From assembly GCA_964023275.1 (NCBI GenBank), contig OZ029925.1:5832913-5896912 (forward strand): a DNA stretch of 64,000 nucleotides, in the 5' to 3' direction. The position numbers were made by a program, and so were the translations under genes. Below are positions 1 to 11,000 of this stretch, piece by piece. Origin of the DNA: Norana najaformis (Eukaryota > Annelida > Clitellata > Crassiclitellata > Hormogastridae). The first letter of the stretch is position 1. The number at the start of each line of letters is the position of its first letter. The notes beneath the pieces are model-generated. The model was not told the DNA's origin, ran no database searches, and was given only the letters and a program-made list of their open reading frames with translations.

Positions 1-287
1 ATTTCTTGTAGGCGTATTTATATAGCGTCACTGTACTATGACGATTATAGCAGACGATTATAGTTTTTTATTTGCTGTGGTATATTATGCCGTGCTATAC
101 AACTGTAACGTAGGCCAACTTTGCCGTAATTCATTTTTATAGCGCCTTTACCCGTTAGACTACTTTATCACCCTATTCATCGCGGGTTCACACTGTGTAA
201 AAAATTAATTTTTTTTCACGATTAAAGGCCAGCGAATAAATTTTATGATTTTTTTCTTCTCTGTATTTGCTACATTCTTTGCTGCAG

Positions 288-3175
288 GGATTCAAGGTAA
301 GACACGAGCTAATTAGTATTAATTAGTATTAATTAACGACGGCCTATCGCTGTGAAAGAGCTGAGGCTGTGAAAAGAATCAGATCGAGGCAATGACTTAA
401 CACCAGTTGCAACAGACAACCGGAAATATTCCTTTGCTTCAATCTCCATAAAAACGCTGACGTTTTTCTTCTTTTTTCTAAACATCGTGTGCGTAGCCAT
501 TGTTGGACTGGCATTCATTAAAAAACTCAGTGAATAGCAGAGATGAATTATTAGAAAGATAATAAGTATTCGTCTTTGGTGTGCAGTAAATATTATGGTG
601 GTAAGATTCCCGATAGTCTAGTGGTAGGTGTGGTGGATTGTCAATCCCAGGTGGAGGCTTCAAATCTCCGCAATCTTTAAAAGTTCTGTTCCACATAGAG
701 AGATTTTAAAGTTTCTGTTTCAAAAGCGCCACCAGTTAAACAAATGAGCACACAGACCGTACACTAAATTAGTGCACCAACAGACATGTTAATGATAATG
801 AATTATTATAATAAATTGTAATTATAATTAATATTAATAACAGAAGACTCTAGATTAAACGAGTGTATAAGTTGCATAAACAAAGTAAATTAAAATTATT
901 TCCATTACACGTGAATTATCTTATTCTGTGTTTTATTTCCACGATTCCTCCTCATTCAACCATTCGACTTCGTCCAGTTGGTATGTTAAACTTTCTCATA
1001 AATGTAACGCTTCCTCTGTTTTCAATCCACAAAGCCTGAAAATTTTATGTAATATAACGTTACCCTACAAAATACTCTGCGGTACGGTGGTCTGTCGGTA
1101 ACGCGTTTGGTCAATGATCATGCGGTTGCGGGTTCGACTCCGTGTAACGACCCTGGGCAAGTTGTCTGCGCACACCGTGCCTCTGTCACCAAGCAGTATA
1201 ATTTGGTACCGGCTTAAGCTGGGAAGTAAACGGCAAGTCCTGCGATGCACTGGCCCCGTGTCCAGGACCTTGGGATTCGTCCATTGCCGGCTCAAGGGCC
1301 TAAAGGAAAGGAAATGAGCGCTTCACCTACGTCTCACTTGTGGGATATGGCATACTTTACTTACTTATTTTACTACAAAATTCAAATTTGAACATCGAAT
1401 CTGTTTATAAAGAATCGGTAGCATTCGGAACTCGCTTCTCTTATCTGAAACTTGTGACAGTTGCTAATCGAAATTTGACTTGAATAAATGTTAACATTAT
1501 GCACATCATTTCGCCATTAATTTGAATCTAAATTCATAGACAAACTCTTACTTTCTCTGTTTCTTTCTCTGTTTCTCTGTCTGTCTGAACTTGTGTCTGA
1601 AAAATGTTCACAGTGACTTATTTAACCTAATTAGATTGTGAAGGGTGCATGCTATTTAAAAGAACCACTGTTGGCCTATTTTATAGAAAACTATGGTATT
1701 TTCTTAAATGTTTACATTTTATTGTTTTTTATGATGCTTCACATTCGATTGTGGATCACAGATGTGCAGAGTAAGTATATTTAAAGCTAATTCGCATATG
1801 TCTGTCTGTCGGTCTCTCTGTTTGTCTGTCTGTCTCCAGTGGCTTATGAAAATAACAATTAATGCGATATGACCATATAACTGCGGTTATAGTTAATTAC
1901 GGTCATAGTTAATTAAACTGCATATGCAGAAAGTAATTCACGTGTAAACTATTCTGTAAGGTAAGTTAAAGTTGATGCCAGTGACCCTAATTGGCATAAG
2001 CTGTCGTTAAACACTGAATAAAATGTGATTCTGGATTAGACACCTTTAAAACGCGTTTGACCAAATTTATAAATTTACCAACTGCGTCGATTTCAAGAAA
2101 TCCTTTTAAATTCACTAAGCTGCGTTGAATCGGTACTTTAAACTCCTCCAATGACTGAATAATTGTTGAATAATGAATAATAAATATTATTGGCATGGTA
2201 CAACTTTAGAAGTAGCTGGAACATTAATCTAAGTCTAAATGCCTCTTAATTGAAATAACACTTTTACAAATCTGTTAAGACGTATCAGCTTGCTAATATT
2301 CTATCAGCTTTAACAAATTCACTTAAATACACGTTTTAATTTAATAAAATGTTTGCATAAACATTTTGCAACTGTTTCAGCTTCATCCACGGGTAAGTAG
2401 ATTATGTTTTATGTATTAAATAATTATTATTAATTGCTAATATTTGATGCGTGTGAGTGTGCATGTGCGCGTATGTATGTGTATGTGTATATGTGTGCAT
2501 GTGGGTTTGCATGTGTGTGTGTGCGTGTGTGTGCAGTACAGTTTAACATTGCAAATGTTGAAATTTGCGTAATGCTGAAGGCCATAATCTTTTATATCAG
2601 TTCCTTTTAAAATAAAATAAAAACTCAGAAAAAACAAATTATCACAATATATAATGCGTTTAATTACACTTCCTAATGCATTAATGACGCTACAGATTCC
2701 ACAAAAGATTAGAGAATTATTCATTTAGAGTTTTCTTTTTTCAATTCACCGTCACTCAGATTTCTTGGCAGGAAGTAAGAAACTGTAAACATAACATGTA
2801 CAACCCTATATCCATCCGTCTGCTTGCTCTCTATATGTTTGTCTGTCTGCCTGCCTGCCTGTTTGTCTGTCTGTCTGCCTGTCTGTCTGTCTGTCTCGCT
2901 GGCTGTATGTCTGCCCGAGAGGTATTTCCCCCGTTCATACGTTTTCCCTCTATGTGTTTCTGTCTATGCGTTTGTCTGTCTGCTTGTATGCTTCCTTATA
3001 TCTGCATGCTAATCTTTGCAACTTCGCCAGATTAACTGATTGCTTTCGGAAATATGGAGCTATATAAATAGCATAGATCAAAATAAATAAACAAATGCGT
3101 GATTGTTGTTTTTGAGCATTTTGTATATCGTTTCTGTTGTGTTTTCTGCTCCTTCGACAGAACTGTCCGAATTCG
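288..3175 (+). CDS. Candidate micro-exon gene: five exon-like segments of 9-15 nt
   Basis: Five tiny segments lie in a row on one strand. Each follows an AG acceptor and is followed by GTAAGA or GTAAGT: 288-296 (GGATTCAAG), 1762-1770 (ATGTGCAGA), 2381-2392 (CTTCATCCACGG), 2760-2774 (ATTTCTTGGCAGGAA) and 3161-3175 (AACTGTCCGAATTCG). Lengths are 9, 9, 12, 15 and 15 nt, all multiples of three, so any one can be skipped without a frame change. Clear pyrimidine tracts precede 288, 2760 and 3161; the tract before 1762 is weaker. In phase 0 none contains a stop, and they would read GFK, MCR, LHPR, ISWQE, NCPNS. The symmetric micro-exon layout recalls the micro-exon genes described in schistosomes, but the product is unrecognised. 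A first (signal-peptide or start) exon would lie left of the window. This rests on splice-signal pattern alone; any single segment could be chance, the run less easily. Confidence 0.4.
603..790 (+). mobile_element. SINE5 copy, tRNA(Asp/Glu)-like head
   Basis: A box-like TAGTCTAGTGGT and B box-like GCTTCAAATCTC are followed by the family body ending ATGAGCACACAGACCGTACACT. The tRNA-like part does not fold into a full cloverleaf, so this is a retroposon and not a tRNA gene. A longer relative in the opposite orientation lies at 57245-57500. Confidence 0.6.
1078..1365 (+). mobile_element. SINE3 copy, tRNA-derived
   Basis: A tRNA-like head with B box GGGTTCGACTCC is followed by a body (ACGACCCTGGGCAA, then GTGTCCAGGACCTTGGGATT) and a tail rich in TACTTACTT. 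The same body recurs at 16625-16917, which defines the family. Open frames on both strands here are by-products of the element. Confidence 0.75.
2448..3000. repeat. GT/GC and CTGT/CTGC simple repeats
   Basis: Alternating GTGTGTGC-type DNA occupies about 2448-2536, and a CTGTCTGCCTGC array about 2838-2900, with a weaker extension to 3000. Both lie in the putative introns of the micro-exon candidate. The Cys/Leu-rich frames read through them are low-complexity by-products. Confidence 0.85.
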
Positions 3176-3461
3176 GTAAGACATACTTAAACTATCAACG
3201 CTGATGCAAATGATATCGCAGAGAAGCCCCGATAGAGGCGCTATCTAATTTAACTGTACGGAGATCCATACTTTAGAACAAAAAGGCCACGGAGCCTGCA
3301 GCTGAGGATGAGGTTTGAGGAAAGAAAATGCGAGTTAAGATAGATCATGTGTAATACCAATGATTCCTCGCGCAGCTGATGGCCATATGACGTGTTAACA
3401 AATGCGTTATTTGATTGCTTACTTACTTATTTATAACATAGTATAAGGTGCATTACGGTAA

Positions 3462-3665
3462 GATAAGGTGATCTACGATAAGGTACTCAAGGTAAGGTAA
3501 GATAAGGTGATCTACGATAAGGTACTCAAGGTAAGATAAGATAAGGTGATCTACGATAAGGTACTCAAGGTAAGGTAAGATAAGGTGATCTACGATAAGA
3601 TACTCAAGGTAAGGTAAGATAAGGTGATCTACGATAAAGTACTCGAGGTACGGTAAGGTATAAAG
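3462..3665 (+). repeat. 39-bp minisatellite, about five copies
   Basis: The unit GATAAGGTGATCTACG plus ATAAGGTACTCAAGGTAAG begins at 3462, 3501, 3540, 3579 and 3618, an exact 39-bp period with few substitutions. It carries GGTAAG donor-like words, so splice-site searches here give false hits. Confidence 0.9.
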
Positions 3666-4019
3666 TAAGGTGAGGTAAGTTAAAGTATATCAACGGCATA
3701 TTTATTGCAACCTTTCCGTCAAAATTGTGTACAAAGAAAAAAGTTGTTTTCACAATTTTGTCTTAAATTTTCAGAATTAAGTAGATATTAAGCAAAACTG
3801 TGCAAAATAATAATAAAGAGATTGTCGTCACAATTGCCAACTGGAAATTCGGTCTAAAAAATTTTAATGCAAAAGACGGCCATAATGAAACACTAAAAAC
3901 GTTCTTTGATAAAGGACTTTAAAACATAGGTTAATATAGAACAAGTACTTGACTACTTACTTGCTTAAGTAAGTAGTTTATTTGTTACAGAAGTACGAAT
4001 ATATTACAAAACAGAGAAT

Positions 4020-4250
4020 ATCTGTAATCGTAATCGTAATCTCGAGATTTCTACAGCGCCAAACGAAAGCTAAGTCGCGGGAACCAGCTTATTCACAGGC
4101 GCTCAGTCAAAACAAAATCGATAGGCAGAAAGAGTTCGGTTCCAGGTCAAGATCCAAAAGTCAGGCAGAGAGAGCGTGGCAGCTACGGTGGGTGATGTTT
4201 GGGATTGGAGCCGAAAGAGAAATAAAGAAAAGAAGAGGAGGCAGGGTATA
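4020..4250 (-). mobile_element. A-element copy with open frame to 4251
   Basis: This is the most frequent dispersed element of the window. Read on the minus strand it runs through GAATAAGCTGGTTCCCGCGAC and ends GGGCGCTGTAGAAATCTCGAG followed by an ATTACG tail. The plus strand from the AG at 3990 is open to the TAA at 4249-4251, with an AATAAA at about 4211. The copy could therefore serve as an exonised 3' exon of the upstream micro-exon candidate, but this is speculative. Confidence 0.7.
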
Positions 4251-4539
4251 ATGTATCCTTTTGTTTGATACCTTTTGCAATAACGATAACGGCGCTATAA
4301 AAATTAGCATTTAACATTACTAGTTTATAAATAACGGCGCTATAAAAATTAGCATTTAACATTGCTAGTTTATAAATAGGCACGGTTATTTGGTGTAGGC
4401 TGTCGGAGCAAGAGACGGAGTGGTAAAGAAACAGAATCCGACGATCAGGGATTCGATTCCAACAAGGGAGTTTTCCAAACTGCTTTCCAGAATGCGCAGT
4501 TCACCTTTCTTTATCAGTAAGAAATAACTTTTACCATGA

Positions 4540-5165
4540 CACACTATCACTCAAAGGACAGAGTTCCAATACTCCAGGACAAAAACATGATTCGAGAATT
4601 TTGTTCCACTTGAGCTCCAAGCGAACGCAGCTATAAAATGAGTACGCCGATCGTACACTGTCCGTAGATCGATCAGGTGGCGAGGAAGCAGAATGGCCAC
4701 CCGCTCTAATATCTAACATCATCAAAAACTTTGTGGATAAAATGTAATTGTAAATATACACGTTTTTATATATCGACCGTATGGCCTCGACCCTGCTAAT
4801 TTTTCAATGAATTTATCGGGTGAGATCCTTCACCACCGCTGCCCATTTGAATGGGCGCCACGCCTTTTGTATTAATATACAGTGCTTTTGTAGCAGCGAG
4901 GGCCGTTAAAGTCGACATTTGTCTCTTTATTATGTTACCCTGGTGTTGAAACAAATTGACAAGATATAGCGTCGGCAAAAAACGATTTAAAGGTGTCTAA
5001 GAACAACTTAATATTTGTAAAATGTAAATGTGCACGTGTTTCTATAGCGACCATTTGGCCTCGACCCTGCTCATTTTTCAACGAATTTATTGTGTGAGAT
5101 CCTTCACCACCGCTCACCTTTTGATTGGGCGCCACACCATTTAAGGGCCCCGTCTGCGGACCGTG
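4540..5165. mobile_element. SINE5 3' part and two SINE2 3' halves
   Basis: About 4630-4720 (+) matches the SINE5 body (ATGAGTACGCCGATCGTACACT). About 4770-4870 and 5035-5160 are minus-strand SINE2 halves sharing CACCACCGCTGCCC and GGGCGCCACGCC. No full tRNA head is retained in any of the three. Confidence 0.65.
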
Positions 5166-5234
5166 CTATGTTAATGGCATTTGTAAGTTGTCAATCGTCA
5201 TACAAGCAATTTCGTGACATACACAGAATTAAGC

Positions 5235-5770
5235 GTCGTGCTGTAATCATAATCGTAATCGTAATCTCGAGATTTCTACAGCGCCCAGAGAAAGCTAAGT
5301 CGCGGGAACCATCTTATCCACAGGCGCTCAGTCAAAACAAAAGCGATAGGTAAGAAAGTTTCGCTTCTAGGTCAAGATCCAAGGGTCAGGCAGGAAGACG
5401 GTAAGACGGCTACGGTGGGTGTTGTTTGAATTGGATCTGCAAGATAGACAAGGGGACGGATATGACGTAATGTACTGCGTTGCATTTTAGATCGTAATCG
5501 TAATTGTAATCCCGAGATTTCTACAGCACCCAACGAAAGCCACGTCGCGGGGACCAGCTTATTCACAGGTGCTCAGTCAAAACAAAATCGATAGGCAAAA
5601 GGGTTCGGTTCCAGGTCAAAATCCAAAAGTCAGACGGAGAGACAGCGTGGCAGCTACGGGTGGTGGTGTTTGGGGTTGGAGAGAAGAGAGAATAAGAGGA
5701 AGAAGGGGTGTCAGGATAGGATCTGTGAAAGAGCAATGTTTTCAGTTTGAGTGAAAGGCCGAAGATCATC
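5235..5770 (-). mobile_element. Two head-to-tail A-elements
   Basis: Two copies of the A-element lie in the same orientation at about 5240-5480 and 5490-5765. Each has the ATTACG tail, the GCGCCCAACGAAAGC block and the GATCCAAAAGTCAG block. They differ by scattered substitutions, so they are old or independent insertions. Confidence 0.75.
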
Positions 5771-6244
5771 CTAGGTCGTATTATATTGTATTTTAGATCG
5801 ATCAGAAGACCTTCGACAACGAGCATTTTGAGTGGGAACCTCTAAGCTGGACTACATCCGAACCCTCACAACCCTCCTGTAGCAGAATCGCTGGAACTCT
5901 GAAGGACCCGCGAGTTCTCTTTTAAGCTGAACTCCACATCACTGACTCTGACTCATCTGTGTTAATTAATTTTCTTTGTGTTCTTCATGCATTAAAATAT
6001 GATAAATAATTACACGAAATGTTCAGGCGAAGTTTTCGCTAGGATAATTCATATCTAACATAATCTAATGACTTCTATAGAGCCGTATTCAAGATGCTCA
6101 AGACAAGAGTTCAAGGTATTTGCACTCATCGTTGAGGTGTCAGCAGAACCTTAGTAAAGGAGTAAGTGTATGTGTGTATCTGGAGATTTAATTAGCGCCT
6201 TTTTGGGATTCTCATAGCAACTGAATGTGGTGAGTAGAGTGTAA

Positions 6245-6485
6245 ATATATGTATGTACTTATGTATGTATGTATATATGTATGTATGTATATGTATATAT
6301 GTATGCATATGTATATATGTATGTATGCATATGTATGTATGGATGTATGTATGTATGTATACATGTATATATGTATGTATGTATACATGTATATATGTAT
6401 GTATGTATATATGTATGTATGTATGTATACATGTATATATGTATGTATGTATGCATGCATATGCATGCATGCATGTATACACGTA
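6245..6485. repeat. ATGT/TATG tetranucleotide array
   Basis: About 240 bp of ATGTATGTATAT-type repeat. It is open in several frames on both strands as Tyr/Met/Cys/Val or Ile/His/Thr strings, none of which is a credible protein. It separates the left-hand region from the plastin 3' flank. Confidence 0.95.
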
Positions 6486-7178
6486 TGAAACGCATGTATG
6501 TGTATATTAATTAAAAGCCGTTCAAGAACTGCTCAAAGGAGCTGAAGCACAGCTAGCTTACCTAGCCAACCTACTAACGTACCTAAGGAGGTACGACTTA
6601 ACTTGAAATGCTTCTCGAGCTGTTAAAACTGTTGAATTTGGATCAACCCTCGGAGATTGTTCCAGGAAGATGGAACGAGACACGAGAAAGCGATCGAGCT
6701 CACAGATGGTCCGAAGCTACCATCGGCTGATGCCTTGGGCATTATTACTATAGCGGCGCTATAGAAATCTTTCGATTAGACTGAACTAGCTAAGTCGAAG
6801 CTTCCACCGTCTCTCTGTAGATCTCTGACCCGAGGCTTTGCAGTTTGACCTGATGACTCTGTCATGTCCAAGAGATACCCATTATAAAAGTTCAACTTCA
6901 ACAACAATCAGTTATGCAATCCTACACTACACGGAGTCAATATTGTCGTGTATTGTATTCAAAGAATAATTAATATTACGATTAGAAACCTCAGCAATAC
7001 CGCTTAATCGAACAACAGAAAGAACACATAGACGGCCAAATCTATATTTATCATTTACTTCCGGCAAGCTTATATGTATACAAATACTAATGCGCGTACA
7101 TGTAGTATGTGCGTATGTATGTGCGCATATGTGTGTATTCAAGTGGGTTCTGTCTGCACGTAGGTATTTGCTTATTTC

Positions 7179-7184
7179 TTTATT
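7179..7184 (-). terminator. Possible plastin poly(A) signal
   Basis: TTTATT on the plus strand reads AATAAA on the minus strand, about 320 nt past the plastin stop codon at 7506. No transcript evidence is available, and the region is AT-rich, so this may be chance. Confidence 0.35.
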
Positions 7185-7505
7185 ATTCATATCAAATTCA
7201 ATCTATTTCCTACTGTGTCAGAAGCTTCTAAAGCAGGCCGTAGTTGAGTAGTTTTTAGCAGATATCCCCGCTAATAAAACAAAATAAAATAAAACAAAGT
7301 GGACAACATTTCCTTGGCGCACGAGTTATTTACAGATTCAGATTTAGTTTCAAGTCGAGTGACGCCAGGAATTCGCCGACAAAAAAATCCAGTGGTTGGG
7401 AACTTTCCGGAACAAAGTCAACGAAGTGAAACGGGTTCCGCAAGAGGCACCAACACCTGTTGATTGGCACCACACCTGTTGATTGGCACCATACCTGTTG
7501 ACTGG

Positions 7506-8019
7506 CTAATTGCTCTGCAGGTCGACGATCATGAGACAGGCGAATATCGTCATGACCATCTTGCTCTTCACCTCAACGACATCCTCCGGAAGTGCGTAGA
7601 TGCGAGCACCTGCTCTACGCGCCACTGTCAGCCCGTATTTGGCGTTTTCCAGCTTCTCCTGTACATCAAATCGTCATCATCGCCAATGCCATCATCGCCA
7701 GCGTCATCATCGCCATCGTCATCATCGTCATCATCATCACCACCACCATCATCATCATCGTCGTCACCATCATCACAATTGGCATACATCTTCTTTATCT
7801 TCTTTTTGTCATTGCCTGGCAATTTTTGTCGTCACCATACAAATATCATCATAGTCGTCATCGTCGTCATAATCAATCGTCATAATCAAAATGGCCATCG
7901 TCGTTGCCATTATCATCATCATCATCAATCATAATCCTTGGTATCGTCCTCATCATTGATATATATCTTCTTTATCTTAATCTTTCTCATCGTCTTACAG
8001 TTTTCGTCATCATTCAGTT

Positions 8020-8069
<50 letters not shown>

Positions 8070-11000
8070 AATCGTCGTCGTCATCATCATCATCATCATA
8101 ATCGTCGTCATCATCATCATCATCATCATCATCATAATCGTCGTCATCGCCGTCGTCATCATTCAACGACTCACCTCATCCGTTTTTCCGGTCTTGACGA
8201 CGCTGTAATTGACAGATCCGGGTCGAATGGCATCGACGAGGTCAATGACGATCTTCCCATCGGCGATTCCCGGATCGTTGAATCCGGAGATGCGTCCAGT
8301 CTTTCCAGCGCCATCCAACTGGAACAGAGTCCAAACATCGTAGATGTAAGTCCATGTTTGCCTACTGCTAAAAGGCTTACATTGCCTGCATCAGCTGCAG
8401 GGCCTCTGCTGCCCGGCTGCCAATGCTCAGCCTGCATTAACCAATCTCAGAGCTTCTCGTTTTTCAACACCATATTATGTATTACCCGAACATCAGTGTC
8501 GTTATCTGAATTGCCTATCCTGAAACGCTTGCCTCGACTGCCTACACACACACACGCGCACACACGCACACACACGCACACGCACACGCATACACGCACG
8601 CACACTTATACACACACACGCACACACACACACACGCACACGCACACAGTTCATAGAGCCGAGCATTGGTTTCCTGGTAGAAATTTCCACGTCTCAAATT
8701 CCTAGTTTCATCTGTCTAGTCTATATTGTCAAGTATAAAATTCTTAACCCTCATATGCCATGTATCAGATTTCTTAGCCTCAGTTGCCCACTCTTCTTAA
8801 CAATAACTGCCTGGTCTAAATTGCCAAGTCTGAAAAGTTTAGCCTTAGTCGTCGACAAGTCCACATTGCCGAGCATAAGTTCCTTGTCTGAACTGTTTCC
8901 CTCTGTTCAATCTACGCTGCTGAGCCTAAATTGCCTTTGTTTACAATGTCGAGTCTAAACACAACGCAGTACAATACAATACATCGTAATCGTAAACTGG
9001 AAATTTCTAAAGCGCTACTTGAAGGCTAAGCGCAGGGCACCAGCTTATTCACGAGCGCTGCGTCAAGTTAGTGGGGTTGTCCAAAGATGTCATGTCATGA
9101 ACCAAGTCCGGTTCCCAGAAGATCAGAGAGAGAAGGGGAGAGAAGCTATTAGGGTGGGTTGTGTTTAAGATGAGAGAAATGGGAAGGCATATGTATTTAT
9201 AGGAGGCACATACGAATACAATGCAATACAATACAATACAATAAGATACAGCCATGATACCTTGGCATTTGCCCAAGCGACGATTTCTTTGTCGATATTT
9301 GCCGTATTTGGATCGGATCCGCCTCTGAGCTGTTGAAGAATGCTAAGGGTATACGCCCGCATCAGCTGCCAGACAAGAGCTGGAAAGCAGAACTGTCGCA
9401 TTAAATTCAGCGCTTAGAAAAATCTATCGATCTTTGACTTCAACATTAATTAGAACTGTTCAAATTTGATCGGACCATGTCCGTCTGTTGACGTCGACCA
9501 CCATTCAGCTTGCCTTAGTTATTACATTACGTTACAGTTATTACATTACATTACAAAATATTACACTACAAAATTTTACATTACAATTATCACATTACAA
9601 TTATTACATTACAAATATTACATTACGTTACAATTATTACAATTGTCACATTGCATTACAATTATTACATTACAATTATTACACTGCAATTAATACATTG
9701 CATTATTACACTGGAGGCTTCTGTCTTACTGCGCATGGGATTATGGGATGCCGTAGATTTTCTATTCGAAGTGTAGGGTGTTGAGTCAATACTAAAAGGC
9801 GCTATATAATTAACTAACAGGTAACTAGAAGTCTAACTAATAAACAAATGTGATGTCAGCATAGGATAATTATATCCTGACAGAAAACGTTCGACTACAA
9901 GGAAAGAAAGCGTGTAAACGCAGCTGGTTGTTTATTTGACATTTTCAATTTTGTAAGATGATCATGAGGCAAATTCTTATTTAAAATAAGAACTAATCGC
10001 TCATTTCTGTGGCCAAACAGATGGTAAAATGAAGTCTATTTCAGTCTTTGTCATTGCAGGAAATTGGCTCCATTTGGGGCCATCTGTCATAACAGCACCT
10101 TACTGCTACCAGATCGTTAACGTCGACTTAACGGTACCTTAACCAAAAAACCTTGGTCCAACCCGCCGATTTACCGCAGTTTATGAATATAAAGCGTCGG
10201 CTGAAAGCATTTTAAAGGTGTCTAAAGAAAGTATTTCATTATTCAGTTTTCCAAGACAACTTACAGCGGCCACCGCCATTAACGTCGATCTCAACTTATC
10301 TTACAATTTACCTTACAATTTCAATTACTCAGGATGTTATAATCTCACAGTAGTAATCTCAAAGGGACGGTTGCAATGACTAGAATGAGCTCATTAGCAC
10401 CCAGAGGGCGCATGACGTAATACGAAAACGGATTAAAGATATCTACTGCAGCTTAGTAGTTGGCCTGCAGTAGGAATATCAAGTGTTTAACAACGTCTTT
10501 TAGCTGCCAGATACTGTCAACAATACATTACATCACAATTTCATGAGGCTGGCAATAAGATTAATTGTTTCTATTGTTAAACGACATCTTATAGCTTCCA
10601 CGACCGTTGGACATCGACCTTAACTTACACGCAATAGCGACTTCCAATCACGCGATTAGACGGATTCTAACAGTTTAACATCTTATGGCATCAAAAGCCG
10701 TTGACGTCGATTGGGAAAATCCGTACAGTTTTCAAGTCTCGTTTTTGAAGTTAGCGATGCGATTAGCAGTAGGTCCAATGTTTAACAAAATCTTGTTACA
10801 TCCTTTATCCAGGCTTGGAACTGACACTACCCGACTATAGGCAGTGCCGGAATTACAGACGCAAATTTATTCAAATCAAGTTTCGACGCGATTATCATGC
10901 TAATACATAGTGTACGACACACAGTTTTAAAAGGTGTCTTATTCAGCTTAGAACTAGGCCAGTACCATTGCCGTCTTCTATAGCCTTAACTTGGGTAATT

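Noticed and set aside
587..600. Another micro-exon-like unit (GTGCAG, 14 nt, GTAAGA)
   Set aside because: The length is not a multiple of three, it begins TAA, and it lies at the head of a SINE5. It does not fit the symmetric series.
3460..3690. Many GGTAAG donor-like words
   Set aside because: They come from the 39-bp minisatellite unit, not from exons.
4501..4526. Acceptor TTTCCAG with donor GTAAGA 26 nt later
   Set aside because: Length 26 nt breaks the symmetric pattern, and the region is near retroposon sequence with a B box-like GATTCGATTCC.
6192..6514. Multiple long frames on both strands over an ATGT array
   Set aside because: They are translations of one tetranucleotide repeat in different phases. 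The same applies to 21556-21855, 26531-26798, 48221-48699 and 60550-60862.
7938..8705. 255-codon plus-strand frame with poly-His and Thr-His runs
   Set aside because: It crosses CAT and CA arrays and the antisense of plastin exon 11; no independent support.
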